DNA of 64,000 nucleotides from Ectocarpus siliculosus (taxonomy: Eukaryota; Sar; Phaeophyceae; Ectocarpales; Ectocarpaceae): the NCBI GenBank assembly GCA_000310025.1, contig FN649732.1, positions 806,503-870,502 on the forward strand, in the 5' to 3' direction. Shown in pieces: positions 1 to 12,100 of this stretch. The translations under genes and the position numbers were made by a program. Numbering within the stretch: the first letter of the stretch is position 1; every line of letters begins with the position of its first letter. The notes below the pieces were generated by a model that was not told the origin of the DNA, did not search any database, and saw nothing but the letters and a program-made list of their open reading frames with translations.

Positions 1-2
1 TT

Positions 3-23
3 GGGGGGGGGGGGGGGGGGGGG
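3..23. repeat. Poly-G run at the window edge
   Basis: A run of 21 G residues opens the window. Similar poly-G or poly-C runs recur throughout. Its length may be unreliable. Confidence 0.9.
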
Positions 24-339
24 AGAAGGGTCAGTCAAGGTGGCTCCCGAAGAGGAAACTCACCAGCTACCCTGTAAAGAAATGGTACAAAACCATGGGC
101 ATCAGGATCACCCCAAAATTGCGTTCGGAAGAACGACGTGCGGCAGCGAGTTGTCTGCCACACCGTAGGTTGGCCGGCCCTAGCACAAGCCCTTGTTGCT
201 GTCCCTCCACACCAAAACCTCTCCTGTAGTTTCAAGTTAGCACACCCGCCACGTCCTTCTTCCGCTCCAAACACGGGAAAAGACGGCGTGCGGGTAGAGA
301 CCAGGGTCTCAACGGGAAAAAACGCATTTCTCTGTTTCC

Positions 340-406
340 CTGTCTCCGTCTGTCTGTCTGTCTATCTGTCTGCCTGTCTGTCTGCCTGTCTGTCTGCCTG
401 CCTGCC

Positions 407-477
<71 letters not shown>

Positions 478-478
478 T
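340..478. repeat. CTGT/CT microsatellite
   Basis: A long CTGT tetranucleotide array (with CTGC variants) passes into a CT dinucleotide array. On the minus strand it lies in the intron that follows the last recognised V-ATPase H exon. The long Cys/Leu/Ser or Arg/Gln/Thr reading frames here are translated repeat, not protein. Confidence 0.9.
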
Positions 479-543
479 CCCCCCTCTCTCTCCTGAAGGA
501 TACCTCACACGGGACAGGCACATACACACACAGACCCACGCAC

Positions 544-3236
544 GTGTCCAACGTGTCCACGTCCTCCTTGATGTCCGGGTCCGCCCACTGCCGGGTCTTC
601 ATGTTCCGGAGGGTCTTGGGCAGCCCGCACGCGATCATCTCCGCGTTGAAGCTCATCGCCTGTTAACACAAGGAGAAGGGGGGCAAGGTGACGTGGTATG
701 CAGGCGTATGGAACGCATGAAGACAAGAGCCGTTCCAGACGACTAATCAGGGAACACATAGTTGATGAGTAGATATCAAAGCTTAAGCCGAAAATAATTT
801 CCCTTCGCACGCGCTCAAGAGTAAACCCGAAACCTGGATAGCCTCCACGATGTGTACGGAGCGATGTACCCATGCCGTTAACGCGTTATCGATGCTTAAA
901 GGGACGTAGAGAAGGAGGTAGAGGAAAGTTGCACCCTGCTGTGTGGTCTTGTGACAGCTGGATCGAAGGGGAACCTTGCCCCGAAGGCCACGTTCGCCCG
1001 ACTTGGCTCTTCTTGTCGAAACCAACACCCATCCACGGTCTCAAGGCACGGGAAGGGCACGCGAGGCTAGATCGGAAAAATCTTTTTCCTGAACTTTGGG
1101 ACTGTTCTTCTCCTAAGGCGTGAAAGCGTTGCATTGGCCAAGAGTTCTCCCGACCGAAAAGCCTTCCCTGTTAGTGGCATCGTGGCCGCAACATACGAAT
1201 GCCCCGGACACAGCAGCGCCAGCCTTGAAGAAACCGACTCACGAGATGGACATATGCGGGAATGTGGCAAAGCACCCGGCAGAAATGTCGCACGTACCTC
1301 CCCTTCCGTGAGGTGCTTGAGCGCGGCGAGAGAGACTCGGATCACCTTTTCGGAGGTGGCGGCGGCGACCTGACGGAACAGAGGTCGTCAAGACGCGCGA
1401 TTTCGATCCGGGGGGGGGGGTACGGATTGCCGTTGTAGCTGTTGTTGTTGTTGTCGCTATCGTTGGTGTCCTCACACTCAACACAGTTCCGGTCTCCACG
1501 AAGCACGGTCTAAAATATCTTTACTGGTCCCAACTGGTGCGGATGGCCTCCGCGGTCATATTGATGCAAGGGCAAGCCAGAATCAAAGTAAGTCCAGTAT
1601 CCAGCCAGGTATTTCCCACCATTCACAAAAGACTTCAACGCATCCCTTTGATTGGGGAACGAACGACATGTAGTGATACCGCTGTGATTGCACGTGAACT
1701 GTAAAAAAAAGTTTGATCGCGTCAGTAGTGATGGCTGGAGAGACGCGACTTTGATGGGTACAACATGGTACTGAGTACACCAAAACCACATGCGCCAAGT
1801 CAAACAAGAGCAGAGTACGCTCATACAGAGTTGCTCCGCGCGAAACCATTGAACCATGCATCTGGCCACGAATACAGACTCCAGACTCAGGCCGAATTGT
1901 TGTCAAATGATGGTTGGAGGCCGCAAACACTTTGTCATGCACGTCGAGGTTCGACATAACGGAGCGACCGCGCGACCCGGGCCATTGGGGCCGGCCCGAG
2001 GATGGGGATCTCTCCTTACCTCCTTGAGCTAGTTGTAAGACTACGCGCAGAGTACAAACACACACGCACCTCTGAGCAACGGTAGGAGTTCGCAAGTGAA
2101 GCCATGCCCGACGACCCCACTCGAAATAAATGCCCTCACCATGGAACTCTCTTAAGCACGCGCCTTCACAGCCGGGGTGACATGATAGTTACCAAATTTT
2201 TGCGAACTTACGATGAGCCGTCTCGATCCAAGTGCAACGTCATTCTCAACGATAGTAAACATTTGACCAGCTTGACGCCAACGCCCGAGGCATTTTTGCG
2301 GAAAAGCAACCAAGCAACTCGTGTTGATGGGCACAACGTGATCGCTCCACCGCAAGACCTCACGCACAAATGGTCACCCACCCACAACATCTACACTCCG
2401 GCACGTGGGCTTCCTCATAACCAAAAACAAATAACCACGGAGACAATCCTGTGCCGCACCTGCTGGGCGAGGATGGGGATCGCGCCGCAGCTCATGAAGT
2501 CCTGCTTGACTTCGTCGCAAAGAGACACCGACCAAAGGCAGAAGCACAGCTCGTACATGAGCTGGGCCATGCTGCTGTCTCCCCCCTTTGGCGTAAAAAA
2601 AAAAACGGAACGAGAGAGCAACGACAGGAAAACGGCGTACCGCACAGCACAGCAAATACGAGCGAGGGAGGGACGGACGGACGGACGGACGGACGGGGGG
2701 ATAGAGGGTGGGAGACACGGAAACGGAGCACGGTGAGGGATAGGGCGAGCACGAAATCAACCGCCATAGAGAGCGTGCGGCTGTCAAGAGCTGTCAAGAG
2801 TTGAGATTCCACAGCCGTAAAATCCCCTGCCGTATCCAAACGATGCTTGGTTGCAAAGTGCTGAAAGTCCCCGCCCGCCCCTCTCGAGAATTGAATCCCT
2901 CCGTTGGGCTAGTCTCAAACGGTCTCACACAAAAACAGGAAGACCTACTTAGTCTCCCTGGTCAAGAAACAAAACACCTCTCCACTTTCCCTCCTCCCCT
3001 CCAAAGTCGTTCCGACACTGGTCAAGGTTAGGACTAGAACAAATCTGCTTGTCAGTCACAGCAGGATGGCATCTTGCATACATCGTGCAAGTAGTTTTAT
3101 TTTCGACTCCTTAGTTTAAGGTTTCACGAAGGACTCCCCCCCCTGGACGTTGCTCCTCTGCGAACGTTGCTTATTCCTTGACGGGCGAAATATTGTCGCA
3201 GTCAGCGGACACGAACAGCAAAAACAACAGAAGGAA

Positions 3237-3275
<39 letters not shown>

Positions 3276-6156
3276 CAACAACAACAACAACAATAGCAAA
3301 AAAACACTTAGACCAACAAGTTCACCTACACCACCCACCCACCTGCATCCTGATGATCTTGGTAAGGTACGCCACGCCGCCGTGCCTGCCGAACGATATC
3401 CTCGCCGTGTCGTTGCGGAGGAGAACACAAAGAGCCTGCACGGCCCCGCGGACGCTCTGCCCACGGCCGCGGCCCATGGAGAGCTGCTTGCAGATCCACG
3501 CGGTCAACGGTTCGCTATCCGCGTCCAAGTTCTGCGGGACAGGGGGTAGGGATCAAACGCGCCGGCAGCAGGAGTGGCACCAGAGGCAGCAGTGGTAGCA
3601 GCAACGGGATCAGCATAGCAGCAGGCGTTTCGTTCATGGGATCGGGGGATGAGGTAGAGTGGGAAGGGAGGGACGCACAAGGGGAGCACTACACCGATCT
3701 CTAACCCAGGCCCCAATGCCCAATCAACCCTTTGGTTTGACACAGCAAACACAGCAAACGCAAGGATGATAACCAGGTTTTGATTATCATCTTCATCCTT
3801 GTGAATCGTAGCCAGGGCCGGCAAAACCCCGGCAATATCGCTCCGTCCCAGCGTTAGGCATACGAGGTCAATGGTCGAACGACTACGGCATGCACGACTA
3901 TGAGTACACCCCGCCCCACGAACCTGCTCACCGTCATATTACAGTACCCATGAACACCAAACTCACCGTCATGGCGATGAAAAACATTCTTGAGTTGAAA
4001 TGAAAAGCGAGTTGTCTAGCTCATCGCGAAAAGAGAGAGACGACAAAAAAATAGCGTCGCTCACCAACACAACACTTGTCGAGTTCACACCAAAAACACG
4101 AGCTGCTGCTTGTGCAAGACGAGAGCTCGACCACTAACTCACCACGATCAAGAGCGCCAGGACGATGCTCGCGACCTGCTGGGCTGCCGCGTCCCCGCTG
4201 TCGATTACTCTCAGGAACGGCGCCTGGTCGAGGGGCTGCTTAGGCGAGGTAAGGAAGAGCTGGGATCGCACCTTGCCATCGTCGGCTACGATATCCTCGC
4301 ACCTGCGTTGCAGCAAGAGGAGGAGGAACTCATCGGGGAACGTGGGGTTCGATCAGAATAGGGCGTGTGAGACGCGTGTGCGAGACTTGACAAACCGTTG
4401 CAGGAAGCCAGCCAGCCATCGTGCAAAGCTCCTGTAACTCCATCCACAAAAAAAAAAGGGACACGAAGCGCTTGCATTTCACTCAAAACAAGACACGAAA
4501 CGCGTGTGGAATATCATTAAGACGCAGGCGGGTGTGTGTACCTGCCCAAGCAAACATGTTGGAAAAAGCATGAATCGGGGAAGATGGGTTAGGGATCGGG
4601 TGTGAGTACCCCCTCCGTATTCTGTTCTTACTCATAAAAACAAAAAATTCTCGCGAAGGCGGTCGGTCCGTACCTGGAGACGGCGAAGTACTGTGCGCGA
4701 GCGTCCGAGGTTGTGGTCTTCATGATCTTCACCAGGGTGGAGACGTACTTCTTGGCCGCGGCCTCGTCGTGCATGAGGAACTCCACCGCGCTCTCGTCGT
4801 TCGCCCGCAGTTGCTCCACCTTCGTCGCGTTTTTCATGCACCGCCGTCGGTTTCACATTTTCGTGGAAGCAACGAAAGAGAGGATTTATGGTACGGAACT
4901 TCATGCAGTACCAGCATCAAGACGTACACAGAAGTACCACCGCTGCTGCTGTACTACGTTGCATGCACAGAGGGCAACTTCCTCGACCATAACCCTCGGG
5001 TTAGAGGGCAAGCCCATGGGTGGCATGGGATGCTCTTTGGTACTTGTCTTGATGCTTGCGGTTAGAGTCGACAGCATGCTTCTTGAACCAGTTGGCTCGA
5101 GAGGCGGTAACGATGCATGCGTGCAACGTAAGTTTGGACAACAAACCTCACCACCTGGGTGCGCGTTTGTCAAGCGTATACCGACAATGAAAAGCAGGTA
5201 CACCAGCATACCAGCACCCCACCTGTTTCGTCCCGCACAGGCGGAGCGAAGCGTGCCTCAGAACGCAAAACAGCCTGGCACGTGAGGAACATAACATTTC
5301 TACCCACAGGCACAGGCCGTACACACAGGCCGGTTTCTGAGAGGAACTTCGACAGGCAGAGCGGCGTAGAGTAGTCGCACGTATGGCACCTGGGTGCATC
5401 AAGAGCGATGTGGGGCTACTTGAGCCCCCTTGAACATAATTTTACCCCTCGCAACAAGAGAGATACTTCGTGTTTTTCGCAAATACATGTGTCCGCGGTG
5501 ACAAAAAGAACAATCCAACCTGTAACGCATTGCTGACACCACTGCTGTAGCCGCAGGGACCCGACCGTAGCATCACGTTTTCAGTATGAAATGCGATTGA
5601 CGCAAGGGTAACGAGGGAGTTGGTGTGCACATTGACCCAGGAACAAACGCGCATCGTGACACAATAGTGATGCTGTGCACAGCAGTACAGCAGCAGTACA
5701 AGGCGGGCTGGTCTTGTACAGCCATGCTGTTTCCTTCTAAAAGTGACTGCTGCTGCGGCAGGGTTCGGTGTCTTGGGAGTAGGTCCGGAACTCAACTACT
5801 CTTGTGCAATATCCTCGGGCAACACGCACACAGACAGGGCGGGAGGTCAGCGTTTTCTCAAATCCGCATCGTGGAGCCCGGCATCATCAGAGCATCGCGG
5901 TCATCCGTTGTTCGAAGCGCCACATGCGAAGGCAGTCAGGCAGCAGGCTGCCGTACCAGCAGAAGCGCAAACTGAAGTTTACCTCGGTCTGAGAGACATT
6001 GCCGGCGCGCACGATGGTGGCCCAGTCGACATCCGAAAACTTGACCCGGATGCCGTCGTGCTGGGCTTTGCTGAATATCCCGCCAACTAGGCCAGACTCC
6101 GTGACTCCCTCCGCCGCCGGCATCCCCTGAGCGGGCGCAGAGGTCATCGCAGACAT
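544..6156 (-). CDS. ATP6V1H (VMA13): V-type proton ATPase subunit H, multi-exon, C-terminus outside window
   Basis: Subunit H is the armadillo/HEAT-repeat regulatory subunit of the cytosolic V1 sector. It couples ATP hydrolysis to proton pumping and silences free V1. Minus-strand exons in transcript order: 6156-5983 (start codon at 6156; VDWATIVRAGNVSQTE matches the family's N-terminal W...G.(I/V)S.ED helix), about 4836-4674, 4302-4143 (RVIDSGDAAAQQVASIVLALL), 3531-3343 (LDADSEPLTAWICKQL; RISFGRHGGVAYL), about 2574-2460 (QLMYELCFCLW), 1369-1298 (KVIRVSLAALKHL) and 659-544 (NAEMIACGLPKTLRNMK, then WADPDIKEDVDTL). Reading phase is continuous for exon 2 to 3, 3 to 4, 5 to 6 and 6 to 7. The 5' border of exon 2 is unresolved and about 10 residues seem missing between exons 1 and 2; the exon 4/5 join is also uncertain. 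About 330 of the usual 450-480 residues are seen, so the C-terminal domain lies to the left. The family call is secure; borders are inferred. Confidence 0.88.
3240..3300. repeat. CAG/CAA trinucleotide repeat
   Basis: About ten CAG units followed by about eight CAA units. It lies in the V-ATPase H intron just downstream (minus strand) of the exon ending at 3343, so it is intronic and does not encode polyglutamine. Confidence 0.9.
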
Positions 6157-6974
6157 TCGCTAACAGCAGACAGAGCACGTGCGGCAACTCTATTACTGCG
6201 GCCTTTCCTTCGAAGCGACTATTGCGTCGGCGTAAAATTCGCTCGTGCGCCGCGCCGTGTCCTTCCTGACGGCGAGAGAGATAATCTCCGTTTCTTCCTG
6301 GCTACTGCTGTCCGTGTGAAGTACGCCCTCTCTCAGCTCGCTGCTTTGGCCTCCCACGGCAGTGCAGGTGGCACAAGCACAGCAGAACCCAACAACCCCT
6401 TTCCGTGAACAGGTGGGGTACCCCAACTATCAGATGAGAGAACCATCATTCCACGGTGCCGCTGCGAGACATCCAAGTCCAAGGGCCGGGAAGCACCAAG
6501 ACAAAAGATCTACAGCATGTAGAGCGCGACGGACTGGCCCTTTCAGATCAGGTATGTGTGTCTGTCCCAAAGCCTCTGGTATTACCGGCTGTTGCCTCCC
6601 AGGCTGCGGCTTGCGACCTGCAGTTGCCTAGGATCAACTGAAAACGAAAGATTGATTTCGGCGCAGTATTCTGGCATCTTCTCGAGCAGCAGCCGACACC
6701 GCAGCGGCAAGTAAGTCTAGGATCGCACCTGAACAGAGACACCCAGCAGAGAGAAAAGAGGAGAGGGAGAGAGGAGGAGAGAGAGATTTGATCGGTGGTG
6801 CACATCACGGAGCAGGTCTCAGCGCCCTGCTGCATACATACACATCTTACAATCGGATAATCAACACACAGCAAGTTATTTTCCAAGTTAATGATCCGTT
6901 GTGTTTTCTCCCTAACCCGCGCGCCCCTGGGTGCACAGACACGAGCAGCACTAGAGACGGCGGTGAGTGGAAAG
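6157..6974. promoter_or_regulatory. Divergent intergenic region between V-ATPase H and GT48 gene
   Basis: About 0.8 kb separates the minus-strand start codon at 6156 from the proposed plus-strand start codon at 6975. It must hold the 5' UTRs and promoters of both genes if the GT48 start is right. A GA-rich tract lies around 6752-6786. I see no clear TATA box and cannot assign transcription starts. Confidence 0.5.
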
Positions 6975-9151
6975 ATGCCTCGCTCCGTGCGAGGGCTCGG
7001 AGACTCTCGGGCGGGGGAGAGAGAGATACTCAAGCAGGAGTCGTACAGGATCAAGGGAGGCGAGTCTGGAGGTTCGCCGGGGGATGACGAGTCTTCGGAC
7101 GCGGCGTCCGCGCTGCGCGTGAGCGAGGCCTGGGCGACGGAAGCGTTTCGGCTGCCCGCCGACTTCCTGCACACCCTGGCGCAGCCTGGCAAGAAGAAGA
7201 GGTGCGAGGCTTGGCGGCGGCGGTGCAGCAGCGGAAATAATTGACTTTGCATGATGGGGAACAGGCCTTGTGTGCTCAGAGAGCTTACAAGCTGTATATC
7301 TCCCGCAAAAACGTGTGTTTGTGGTTCCACATGTACAACGGGCGAACAAATTGGCGCGATCAGTATTGTAGCCGTGATGCTTTCTTTGCCGGGAGAGGCC
7401 ATTTGTTGGGTTGTCACCCGTAATCTCTACATCAGTCAAGGGCGACATCAGATGCTCGCCGACGTTCTTCCTCGAGCTGTGGCTCTTGCCCGGTTCATGA
7501 GACGAGCTCGATTGCACCCGCTGCTCTGAAACATCCCAAAATAGTCCTCACCGTTACATACCCTGGTGCAAGGGCATCAACCATGATTTCGACCTCCACT
7601 TCTTGTAACGGTCAGGATATGCGTACGTATGATACGAACGGTCATGCCAAGGTTAACGCTTCCGTGGTTTCTTACATGCATATCTCTCTCGTGTATCCGT
7701 CTCCTATGTGCCGGTATGACCGTCTGCCGTCTGCTATGGCAAACGCGGGAGAAAGTAGTGGTCGAACGAAGAGTTAATAGTCGCCAGAGCAGAAATACTG
7801 CACTGCATGTGCCGCCTAGTCTACTGCTGTGTGCCCAGAAGAGACCACGCACACCAACCCATCGTCCGGTTTACAGCAGCGGTGAACTATCACACTGCGG
7901 GCTCGTGATGGTTAGGGTTGTTCATGATTAGGGTTGTTCATTGCGTGGAAAGCACAACGGCGAACGTTTTCTTGGGTGGTTCTTGCCTCTTGTAAAAACG
8001 TACCCAGCCCCGAACGATATATGCTCCCGGTTCGCGGACGTGCCGTCTACGTGCCCTATGTATGAGTGTCCAAATGAAGTAAATAAGTACACTGCAAGTC
8101 GCTGCGCTCTTGACGTTCTTTGCGAGCCAAACCGGTGCACTCGCCTGCATCCTCACGGCAAATGGTTTAGCTCGATGCGACGTGAGATCCATCTGACCTA
8201 CCTCAGCGGAGACCAACCGAGCTCAAGAGACGAAGCTAGACAGGAAGGCGTGTTTCGCGATGAAACCCACAGCTTTGCGCGCTGATGTATGTAGAAGAAA
8301 GCAAGCAAGCTGGGTTAAGCCCCTTGTAGACCGTTTTTCCGCAGGAAGTATGACCCACAGCTACCGTACACGCCATGTCGTATTCCACTTCCGTTGTGCC
8401 GGACAGCCTAGCCCGTCGATTTTTGGTCGGATTTTTGAGTCTCGAAGGCTTCGCTTCCTTCCACCTCTCTCGCTTTTATTGTGAGACTGTTGACGTCATT
8501 CCTTTTGTTGTCAGCATCAAATTTCACACCAATGGGGATTCTTTCTTTGGACGCACCAGTCGGGGTCACACGGGAAGAAGGCCACACAGGAGTTTTGTTT
8601 TTGTTCATGTCCCACTTTTTCCTCCTGCGGCACTTGGCTTCATTTTTGTCGGAAGAGTATTCAGCCATTCCTTTCCCTCGCCGACGTCATTTTTGCAACG
8701 ATTCGCCGACTTCTGTCGTTGTGTGCCCGCCCGCCCGCCTCATCAAGAAGGAGGTCGGTCTAAGAATTTTTCTTTGATTTTTTGTATATTCTCTAAATAG
8801 AAGGGGTTGTCTTTTGCAAAAAAATCACCCGCTTCTGTCGTAGTTGTGTGCGCGCCCGCCTCATCAAGGAGAGGTGGGTCCAAGAATCTTCATTGAGTTT
8901 ATGAATATTTTCTATTAATGAAATATATATATATTTTCTATTAATAACATATATATTTGCAAGATTCACACGCTTCTGCCGTCGTTGTGCCCGCCTGACT
9001 CATCAAGCAGAGGTCGGTCCAAGAACAAGAATGACAGGGACAACGGGGACACGACGCCCTTCCTCCAGGAGATGCCCAACGCCGCCCCGCGGCAGACGTC
9101 GTGGGCGCAGGCGAGACCTCAGGCGCTGGAGCACCCGCAGCGGTCCGGGCG
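6975..9151 (+). CDS. GT48 gene, exons 1-2: N-terminal cytosolic region
   Basis: Exon 1 (6975-7201) starts at an ATG and codes 75 residues, charged and Gly/Ser-rich, ending in a KKK motif before donor AG|GTGCGA. Exon 2 (9011-9151) is joined in phase (AG+A) at acceptor CAAGCAG and reads GRSKNKNDRDNGDTTPF and onward. No family motif is visible, as is common at GT48 N-termini, so these two exons rest on phase, codon character and position only. The intron between (7202-9010) holds no other gene I can support. An upstream start or extra exon is possible. Confidence 0.55.
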
Positions 9152-12100
9152 GTGAGCTTGGCTGGAGGAGGGTTGTTTTTTTTTCCGCGGTGCTGGTTGA
9201 GTGGGCTATAGGGTCAGGGGGCGGAGGGGCTTGCCTCCTTGCTCGCTGCGTGCATTTGTAAGGCGGCCGGTTTGGCGCGGTGGTCGCTGCTCGTTATGTG
9301 AGCTACAGGGACAAGAGGCGGCGGTTGCGTGTGCTTCCTTGCTTCCTTGCTCCCTGCGTGCATATGTAAGGCGGCCGTCGACCGACCACGTATCTGTTTG
9401 GACACCTGTAGGAGTTTTTCGTTTTGTCGATGAAGACACCACCAAGGTTCGTGCGTGCTCTTCGCACCCCTTCCGTACCATGGCTTAGGTTCAGGGTTTA
9501 AGTTTTTTTGGGAATGAAGCGCCGCTTTTTTTTTTCCCCCCCGATTGAAAGACGCCTCCAATATTCGTTCGCTCTTCGCGTCCCTACCGTAACTCGCGGG
9601 GATGGATGGGGGATGGGGGGCGCTATGTCCTTCTTGTATCTCGTGTGGATGGGCAGACTCTTGAATCCCTCTATTCATTGTTCATCCACTCTCTCACTCG
9701 CTGTCTTGGGCTTGATGGGAAGGGGCTGGTCTCGTGCCTAGTTACGATACAGCTGGACGCGTGACAGCAACACCCTATGGTGGGGAGACACAGCAGTGCC
9801 ACGGCGCATACACACTGTTGCGATACATAGGGCTGGGTCTGGCATTTCCGGGGCATGTGTGTGTTAGTTTGGAGCGGAGCTGAAGGTTGGCTTCGAAATA
9901 TGCCATGACAACCCCCGCGCCTGTTTTTTGTCTTGTACTTGTTTACCGTGTTCTATCTCTGTTCTGTTTCTTCTTGTACGCAAAAACACTTGGCGAATTG
10001 TTTCCTTTATGTCGGCGGCGCCCGTTGTATCTGCTACTTCTGTAGGCATCGAAAGGGGGCCAAGGGGATGACAGAGCCACGGATGAACAAGGTGGGCGCT
10101 GTCTCTGTATCTGGGAGTGCTTCGCTTTCGAGCGCCAGGGAAAACAGCTTGAACGTGTGATACCTGGCGTTTGAGTTGTTGATCCAGTATTGGGTCTGCC
10201 TTTTGTCGGTGATGCCTGGCGTTCGCGTGGTTGAGCAAGTGTTGTGTCTGCCGCATTTCGGTGCTGTATGTAGAGACACCGCTGTTGTCATCTGCGTAGA
10301 CACATGCGCCCACGACCACCGAAAAGAGGCAGCGGTTGCGGTCGTGCGGCAGCTTCCCGCGCAAGTACAGCAGTTTGCAGCAGCAATGTGCCAAGTACAC
10401 ACGTCCGGAAAGCAGCTCTACACCAGACAGGAGTAGCACACGGGTGGTCGACTCGTACATTATGTCGTTTCACATTCTTTTCTGTTGGACACCGTAAACT
10501 AAGCAACCTCTGGTCAGATTTTTATCAGTTACATGTTGTTGCGGCGAGACTAGTTCGTTCTCTTCGCGGAAAGAAGAAGCTCCGGATACGGGTTGGGAGT
10601 AAACTCCGAGTGCATCTTGACAAAGTCGGTCAACATGTTTCCTTGCAAAGGTATGTAGCTTTTTGCTGCCGGCCTCTAAGAGGCCACTGTAGAACCCCCC
10701 CACCCTCTTTGTTGTGATCCATGCACACACGCATCCATTTTCCTCCGAGGACGTTAAAGCACGTTCTTTTTTGTCGTGCGGGTCGGTCCGGTGACGCTTA
10801 CTGTTTCGGTTTCGAAGGACGGGTCGCGAGAGAACACCGGAGAGAACGATGCGGACGTCTTCGATTTCTTGACGCAGCTCTTCGGCTTCCAGCGGGACAG
10901 CGTTCGGAACCAGAGGTGAGGCGAGCGCGCGGACGAAAGAAAAAAAGTTGTCCTCCTGAGTGCATAGTAAAAATAGACGATCGGGAGGGGGGGAGAAACT
11001 GGGGCGGCGTGCGGAACCAGAGATGGTGGCGAGCGGACGGGAAAAAAAAAACTTGGCCTCCTTAGTGTATCGCAGAACGAGACGATTGGGAGGGGGGAGA
11101 AGCTGGGACAGCGTTCGGAACGAGAGGTGAGGCGAGCGGAGGAACAAAAAAAAAGGGTGGCCTCTTCAGTGAATCATGAAGGATAGGGGGGAGTCGAACG
11201 AAGCGAGAGAGCTGAACGCGTTTGTTATGGATTGAGACGAGGAGGAGAGGGGGAGACTGAAAGCACGGGTCGGAGAGGTGGAAAACGAAGGAGGGAAGGG
11301 AAGTAGGAGCGGGTGAACTTGAGAGAAGACCAAGGCCTCTTGGTGGAGGGAAGAGAGATGACGTCGTCGTGAGAAGGCTTGTGTAGCTAGCGCGCTGGCC
11401 GAGGGGTTCCGCCGACGAGAAAACGAAGAGGGGGAGGGGAGGTGAGAGGAAGGAAGAGAAAGATCCGAGGCTCGATTGTGAGTATCGCCAGGAGCGAGGA
11501 AGAGGCAAGGATAAAAGGGGTGCAGGTGTATTGCCCGAAAACCCCTGACATGGTTACGCTGTGCTCTAAACGATCCACCGTCTAGGACACCGTGGAGTGC
11601 CGAGGGCAGACGAGAGACGGGGTGTCACAGACGTGGAGAAAGAGGCGTACATGTAGAGAAAAGAGAGAGGAACCGATACCAGGAGATGAAGAATGTGATT
11701 GTTGTTGCTGAGTCATCTGTCGCGGGATACGAGCGGTATCCACTCCACGGCAGAAACAGAAGAAAATTACGTTGAGTGCGGTGCGACGTGATCGTCTCAT
11801 GCGGGTGCAGAGCGCCTTGGCCATGGCCATCTATGTAGCATCGTCTTTCTTGCTCGGCGAGAAGTCCGAACCCCAACTTCGCATGCATTTCTGTGTCCGA
11901 ATGGCTGTAAAATGTGTGTTCTCCACGTCTACAGAAGTAGACAAGCACCAACCTTTAATGTACGAAACCTAGAACCGTATTAATCCCAACTGTTTCGCAC
12001 GTGTGTGAAAACGAACTGAAATGGGATGGGGGCGCGCTGGGACGGGACGGAACGATAGGGACAACGCCATCACGCTGCTAGCGAGCCGGCTGTCGCGGAG

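Noticed and set aside
3116-3464. Poly-Cys/Leu or poly-Gln/Asn open frames
   Set aside because: They translate the CAG/CAA repeat in a V-ATPase H intron.
6548-7517. Minus-strand frames of 289 and 188 codons near the GT48 start
   Set aside because: Antisense to proposed exon 1 with no recognisable domain. They leave some doubt about exon 1, which is why its confidence is low.
10470-11147. 225-codon minus-strand frame
   Set aside because: It is antisense to GT48 exon 3 and its tandem copies, with no conserved motif.
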